Source: Streptomyces albospinus
GTDB taxonomy: Bacteria > Actinomycetota > Actinomycetes > Streptomycetales > Streptomycetaceae
NCBI RefSeq assembly: GCF_014648695.1
Contig: NZ_BMRP01000020.1
Span: 49,980 to 108,909 of the forward strand
Length of the DNA: 58,930 bases
Direction: 5' to 3'
The notes under the pieces are model-generated. The model was not told the origin of the DNA. It ran no database searches and was given only the letters and a program-made list of their open reading frames with translations. Positions 54,537 to 58,930 of this stretch are shown here, piece by piece. The translations under genes and the position numbers were made by a program. The stretch's first letter is position 1. Every line of letters starts with the position of its first letter.

Positions 54537-55478
54537 ATGGCCGACTCGAACACCGCGAACGCGCAGCAGATCGCGGACGCACCCACCACGGTGGTCTCCG
54601 CGAGGCCGGTTGTCCTGTCCGCGCCGGGCCGCGGCGAGGACCTCCAGGTCCGCGTGTCCGCTCCCGCGACCGGCAGCAACCTGCCCGTCATCCTCTTCTC
54701 CCACGGCTTCGGCTGGTCGATGGATGGCTACGCCCCGCTGGCGGACCACTGGGCCGCACACGGCTTCGTGGTCATCCAGCCCACCCACCTCGACTCCCGC
54801 ACACTCGGCATCCCCGCCGAGGACCCACGCACGCCGCGGATCTGGCGCTTCCGCATCGAAGACCTCACCCGCGCGCTCGACGGACTCGACGTTCTGGAAG
54901 CCGCCGTGCCCGGCCTCGCCGGACGCCTCGACCGCGACCGCATCGCCGTGGCCGGCCACTCCTGGGGAGCCCAGACGGCGAGCACGCTGCTGGGCGCCCG
55001 CGTCCTCGACTCCGACGGCACGCCCGGCGAGGACATGTCCGACCCCCGCGTCACGGCCGGTGTGCTGCTCGCCCTGACCGGTCTCGGCGACGACCTGACC
55101 CCGTTCGCCGCCGAGCACTTCCCCTTCATGAAGCCGTCCTTCACCACCATGACCGCACCGGCCCTCATCGTCGCCGGCGACCGTGACCAGTCCCACCTGT
55201 CCACCCGCGGACCGGACTGGTTCACCGACCCCTACACCCACAGCCCGGTGAACAAGAGCCTGCTCACCCTGTTCGGAGCGGAGCACTCGCTCGGAGGCAT
55301 CCCCGGCCACCAGGTCACCGAGACGACGGACGAGAGCCCCGAGCGCGTCGCCCTGATCCAGCACCTCACCACGTCCTTCCTCCGCAGTGCCCTGCATGGC
55401 GAGGACACCGGCTGGAAGGCGGCGGCCACCGCACTGGAAGGCGACCCCGACGCGCTGGGGAAGCTTTTGAGCAAGTAG
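54537..55478 (+). CDS. Alpha/beta hydrolase (dienelactone/PAF-acetylhydrolase-like)
   Basis: A 313-residue alpha/beta hydrolase of the chlorophyllase/PAF-acetylhydrolase type. Oxyanion segment LPVILFSHGFGWSMDGY, nucleophile Ser142 in AGHSWGAQ, and the acid in VAGDRDQSHLS; the catalytic His is in FGAEHSLGG. It probably cleaves an ester or amide of a xenobiotic or lipid. ATG 54537 follows GGAAGG. Probably first gene of a TetR-controlled pair with the LLM oxidoreductase. Confidence 0.87.
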   Translation: MADSNTANAQQIADAPTTVVSARPVVLSAPGRGEDLQVRVSAPATGSNLPVILFSHGFGWSMDGYAPLADHWAAHGFVVIQPTHLDSRTLGIPAEDPRTPRIWRFRIEDLTRALDGLDVLEAAVPGLAGRLDRDRIAVAGHSWGAQTASTLLGARVLDSDGTPGEDMSDPRVTAGVLLALTGLGDDLTPFAAEHFPFMKPSFTTMTAPALIVAGDRDQSHLSTRGPDWFTDPYTHSPVNKSLLTLFGAEHSLGGIPGHQVTETTDESPERVALIQHLTTSFLRSALHGEDTGWKAAATALEGDPDALGKLLSK

Positions 55479-55661
55479 ACGAACGCACCAGGGACACTGC
55501 GCGGTGCCGGTGCGTGGCACGGGAAGCGGACCCCCGGGCGCCCCTGCCCCGTGCCGCGAGGTGCCGCCCGCGCCTCGCCGGACAGGCACCCGGAAGGGAC
55601 TGCCGACACCACCCAGCAGTCCGCACCGCACGTCATCCGAACGAAAAGGGACTCAACACCT

Positions 55662-56540
55662 ATGACGAAATCCCTCCTTCCCCGCTTCGGGATCATGACG
55701 GCCCCCTCGCAGGTCGACTACCACGACATCCTGCGGGTCTGGCACGAGGCCGACACCATCGCGGAGATCGAGCACGCCTGGCTGTTCGACCACCTCATGC
55801 CGATCGGCGGCGACCCCAACGGGGTGACCTACGAAGGCTGGACACTCCTCTCCGCCCTCGCGGCCCACACCCAGCGACTGCGCCTGGGCGTGCTCGTGAC
55901 GAGCAACCGCTTCCGCCCGCCCGCGCTGCTGGCCAAGATCGCCGCCACCGTCGACGTCGTCTCCGGCGGACGCCTCGACTTCGGCATCGGCGTCGGATCG
56001 CGCCCCAGCCACCCCAGCGCCCGGCGCGAGTACGAAGCCCACGGCCTGCCCTTCCACGACGCAGACCGCGCCGTGGCCCACCTCGCCGAAGCCTGCACGG
56101 TGATCCGGCGGCTGTGGACCGAGGCCGAACCGTTCGACTTCCACGGCACCCACATCCAGCTGACCGGCGCCTTCGGCAACCCCAAGCCCGTTCAACGCCC
56201 CCACCCGCCCCTCCTCATCGGCGGACGCGCCGCCTCGACGCTGCGAGTCGTGGCCCAGCACGCCGACGTGTGGAACATCCCCGGCGGCGACATCGACGAC
56301 GCGGTACGGCGCAGCGAACTGCTGGACCGCTACTGCGCCGAGATCGGCCGTGACCCCGCCGCCATCACCCGCTCGACCGTGCTGCCGGTCTCCTACGACC
56401 ACCCCGACACGACCCGGAACGCGATCGGCGAGGCCACCAGCGCCGGGTTCCACCACATCATCCTCGGCCTGCCGGCGCCCTACCCCGCAAGCGTCGCACG
56501 GTGGGTCGCCGACGAGCTCATCACCAGATCGACCCAGTAA
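55662..56540 (+). CDS. LLM-class flavin-dependent oxidoreductase
   Basis: A 292-residue luciferase-like (LLM) oxidoreductase, FMN- or F420-dependent. The TIM-barrel text includes AWLFDHLMPIGGDP, LRLGVLVTSNRFRPPALLAK, DVVSGGRLDFGIGVGS and PPLLIGGRAASTLRVVAQHA. ATG 55662 starts a well-bounded domain; the frame is open 37 codons further but in non-domain text. It lies 183 bases after the hydrolase on the same strand; the TetR operators upstream could control both. Confidence 0.9.
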   Translation: MTKSLLPRFGIMTAPSQVDYHDILRVWHEADTIAEIEHAWLFDHLMPIGGDPNGVTYEGWTLLSALAAHTQRLRLGVLVTSNRFRPPALLAKIAATVDVVSGGRLDFGIGVGSRPSHPSARREYEAHGLPFHDADRAVAHLAEACTVIRRLWTEAEPFDFHGTHIQLTGAFGNPKPVQRPHPPLLIGGRAASTLRVVAQHADVWNIPGGDIDDAVRRSELLDRYCAEIGRDPAAITRSTVLPVSYDHPDTTRNAIGEATSAGFHHIILGLPAPYPASVARWVADELITRSTQ

Positions 56541-57046
56541 CACCGCTCGGCATGAGCGCGAAAACGCCACGAACCAGAACGGACACACAGCGATCCTCGT
56601 CACCGGAGCCCGCACCGTACGAGCCCTGCTCGACCAGGGCGAAGAATGCGTCGCCCCCCGCCGAAGCCGGCCGACCCCTGGACGGCGCCCGCATCGCAAG
56701 CCTCGGCCGCCGAAATGCGCCCTCAATGCGCCGTCGGCCGCCGCCTCGCCCCTTCCGTTGCGTCGAGAACGGCGAGCCAGAGCACAGCAAGACCGCGTCG
56801 AACACCACGCACCGGGCCCACTCCCGAACGCAGAAACCCCCACCGGAGCCAGCCGGTGGGGGTTCCTCACCTCTCACTTGCTATCACACGCGTCACACCA
56901 ACACCGTCGATGCCGATGGACCACAAGGCCCCCACCTGCACAAACGACCCCGACCTAGACCACCTGGACGGCACTGGACACCCGGGTCAGGAGCGGCCCG
57001 GTATCGGGCGGAACGCCGCCGGTCGGCGGGCGGTCCGGCGCGGCCC
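56541..57046. other. Region with an SDR-like scrap and a terminator
   Basis: A short plus-strand stretch near 56590-56660 reads AILVTGARTVRALLDQGEECVA, like an SDR/NmrA-type N-terminus from which the glycine-rich loop has been deleted; it is broken up by stops nearby. The rest holds the terminator at 56835-56864 and nothing else I can name. Here the island appears to end. Confidence 0.45.
56835..56864 (+). terminator. Strong intrinsic-type terminator
   Basis: AACCCCCACCGG pairs perfectly with CCGGTGGGGGTT over 12 bases with a 6-base loop. It lies about 300 bases after the LLM gene and before the convergent membrane-protein gene. Confidence 0.8.
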
Positions 57047-57637
57047 TCAGAACTTCACGGTGGAGACGACGTAGACGACCGGGTGGCCCGGTTCGTCGTT
57101 GCTGACCATGATCTCCTGGGTGGGCAGCGGCGCCTTCCTGGCAACCGTGACGCCCTGCCAGGGCCAGTCGGCGTTGAAGTCCCAGCCGACGTCGGCCGCC
57201 TGTGCGGGCGTGATGGTGATCTCGCCCTTCTTGAGGGCGGCGGTGCTGGTGCCGACGGCCGCGAGGTAGTGCGCAAGGCCCCAGTCGTCGGTCCGGAACT
57301 GCACGTACAGCGAGCTGGTCTGCCAGGAGTTGGTCTCGTAGTAGTAGACCGGCGTGGAGCCGATCGGCACCGGGGCGTTGTAGACCCGCTGCTGGAGCTT
57401 GGAGGGGAAGGCGTTGGTCAGGCCGGTGGCGGCGGCCTCGGCTTCCTTGTCCTCGCCGCTGTCGCGGCTCTGCTCGGCGGAGATCACCAGGTAGCCCGCC
57501 GGGATCGTGACCAGCAGGAAGACGATCAGCGCCTTGAGGAAGGGCCGGCGGCGCTTGGGGCGGGGCGGCAGCGCGCCGTGGTCGTCCCGTACGGGCGGCA
57601 GGTCGTCGTGCATGGGGGGCAGGTCCGGTTCGGTCAT
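57047..57637 (-). CDS. Small membrane protein, hypothetical
   Basis: A 196-residue protein with a charged/Pro-rich N-terminus (residues 1-32), one membrane segment (ALIVFLLVTIPAGYLVIS, ~36-54) and an extracellular domain with VQFRTDDWGLAHYLAAV and GHPVVYVVSTVKF at the end. No family is recognised. Its start overlaps the stop of the upstream kinase by ATGA, so translation is coupled to the ROK kinase. Confidence 0.8.
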   Translation of the reverse strand: MTEPDLPPMHDDLPPVRDDHGALPPRPKRRRPFLKALIVFLLVTIPAGYLVISAEQSRDSGEDKEAEAAATGLTNAFPSKLQQRVYNAPVPIGSTPVYYYETNSWQTSSLYVQFRTDDWGLAHYLAAVGTSTAALKKGEITITPAQAADVGWDFNADWPWQGVTVARKAPLPTQEIMVSNDEPGHPVVYVVSTVKF

Positions 57638-58755
57638 CGGCGGCCGGACCGTTCGTAGCGCTCGTAGCGCTCCACTCGGCGGCGGTTGGCGCGCCGGAAG
57701 CGGCGGGCCACCAGGCGGGCCAGGTCGGCGGCGCCGACCATCCCGGCCTCGGGGCCCAACTGCGCCTTGGCGATGGTGGCTTCGGGGCGGTAGCCGCGGC
57801 CGGTCAGATGGCGCCGGAAGGCGTCCCTGGCCGGGCCGATCAGCAGGTCGTCGGCGGCGCTGACGCCACCGCCGATGACGAAGCAGGAGGGGTCGAGGGC
57901 GGCGGCGAGATTGGCGATGCCGACGCCGAGCCACTGCCCGATGTCCTGGAGCAGCTCCACGCACATGGCGTCGCCCTCGCGCGCCAGCTCGGTGATCAGC
58001 GGTCCGGTGATGTCCTGTACGCGCCCGCCGACCCGCTCGATGATGTTGTACGCGACCGGGGAGTCGGCGGCGGCCAGCTCGCGGGCCTCCCGTACGAGGG
58101 CGTTGCCGGAGCTGTACTGCTCCCAGCAGCCGCGGTTGCCGCAGGGGCAGCGGTGGCCGCCGGGCACGACCTGCATATGGCCGAACTCGCCGGCGACACC
58201 GTACTTGCCGCGCTTGACGGCGCCGTCCTCCAGGATCGCGCCGCCGATGCCGGTGCCGAGCGTGATCATGACGAGGTGGTCCTGGCCGCGGCCGGCGCCG
58301 AACCGCCACTCCGCCCAGGCGGCGGTGTTGGCGTCGTTGTCGACCATGACCGGGACCGCCAGCCGGCCGGCGAGGCGGTCCCGGAGCGGTTCGTTGCGCC
58401 AGTTCAGATGCGGGGCGAAGAGGACCCGGGAGCGGTCGGCGTCGACCCAGCCGGCGGCGCCGATACCTACGGCGTGGACGTCGTGCCGGTCGGAGAGGTC
58501 GAGCACCAGCTCGGTGATGGTGTCCTCGACGACCTTGGGGCTCTTGGACTTGTCCGGCGTCTCGGTGCGGACCTTCTCCAGGATGGTGCCATCGGCGTCG
58601 ACCACGCCGGCCATGACCTTGGTGCCGCCGATGTCGATGCCCACCGTGGGCACGCGCGGGGCGGTCAGATGGGAGCGGCGCTCCCGGGTGCCTACGGTGC
58701 GCAGCACGGTGGCTCTGGCGGATCCGCGGTGCACCCGGTCCCGGTACATGCTCAT
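57634..58755 (-). CDS. ROK-family sugar kinase (glucokinase-type)
   Basis: A 373-residue ROK kinase phosphorylating glucose or a related sugar with ATP. The phosphate loop is VGIDIGGTKVMAGVVD, the substrate region VMVDNDANTAAWAEWRFGAG with the catalytic Asp, LGTGIGGAIL, and the zinc site C-P-C-G-N-R-G-C-W-E within the segment GHRCPCGNRGCWEQYS. The N-terminus is extended by ~35 basic residues before the phosphate loop, so a later start is possible. ATG 58755. Residues RRFRRANRRRVERYERYERS at the C-terminus are an unusual basic tail. Coupled to the membrane protein downstream. Confidence 0.9.
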   Translation of the reverse strand: MSMYRDRVHRGSARATVLRTVGTRERRSHLTAPRVPTVGIDIGGTKVMAGVVDADGTILEKVRTETPDKSKSPKVVEDTITELVLDLSDRHDVHAVGIGAAGWVDADRSRVLFAPHLNWRNEPLRDRLAGRLAVPVMVDNDANTAAWAEWRFGAGRGQDHLVMITLGTGIGGAILEDGAVKRGKYGVAGEFGHMQVVPGGHRCPCGNRGCWEQYSSGNALVREARELAAADSPVAYNIIERVGGRVQDITGPLITELAREGDAMCVELLQDIGQWLGVGIANLAAALDPSCFVIGGGVSAADDLLIGPARDAFRRHLTGRGYRPEATIAKAQLGPEAGMVGAADLARLVARRFRRANRRRVERYERYERSGRR

Positions 58756-58930
58756 CGGCCCACCTCTTCGCCGTTACGGCTGCCGTTACGGTCGCGGCGG
58801 CTGGGTGCTCGCAAGAGTCGTCTCGTCCCTGCGGGGTCTCGGGGAGGCCGGGGGCCTCGGCGCGGATTGTCCGCTGCGATTGTGCATCACCCGCGCCGTC
58901 CGGCGCACCGCGACGTGGAACGGCGGGCCC

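Overview
The window is high-G+C actinobacterial DNA, almost certainly a Streptomyces chromosome. Codon third positions are nearly all G or C, GTG starts are common, and the gene content is typical of the genus: gluABCD glutamate uptake, a fused pcaL-type enzyme, NsrR with a flavohaemoglobin, a ROK sugar kinase, a LAL-type LuxR regulator and a DUF6278-like protein. No rRNA, tRNA or CRISPR array was seen.

The first 26 kb is compact core-type sequence: an amidase cut by the window edge, a membrane-anchored hypothetical protein, a ChaA-type Ca2+/H+ antiporter, an APC permease, a polysaccharide deacetylase, an MMPL exporter, an ATP-dependent DNA ligase, a glutathionyl-hydroquinone reductase type enzyme, an AraC/GyrI-like regulator, a MocR-type regulator divergent from an alpha/beta hydrolase, NsrR and HmpA with matching operators, a secreted S15-type hydrolase, a PPOX protein, gluABCD, exonuclease III, an MBL-fold hydrolase and a PcaL-like fusion whose enol-lactonase nucleophile is Asn. 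The last 1.9 kb (a ROK kinase overlapping a small membrane protein) is also core-like.

From about 26 to 57 kb the window is an accessory island. Gene density falls and there are remnants of at least five IS families (IS3, IS630, ISAs1, IS5, IS110). Several genes are broken: an FtsX-type permease, a TetR regulator, a MepB-like gene, an alpha/beta hydrolase, an SDR, an allantoicase and a cyclase. Among the debris are intact genes: a LAL regulator, a secreted lectin plus aerolysin-like protein, a stand-alone ilvC, a polysaccharide-lyase lipoprotein, a two-component system, and several regulator/enzyme pairs that look like stress or xenobiotic detoxification modules. These pairs are WYL regulator/hydrolase, HxlR/quinone oxidoreductase with NIPSNAP and HbpS-like proteins, TetR/FAD monooxygenase, and TetR/hydrolase/LLM oxidoreductase with two tandem 6-3-6 operators.

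The two most unusual genes are an in-frame fusion of a membrane SPFH (band 7) domain to a complete Ser/Thr protein kinase (51553-53109, minus strand) and a secreted beta-trefoil plus aerolysin-like pore-forming-type protein (30652-31881). All functions are read from motifs by eye. No database search was run.
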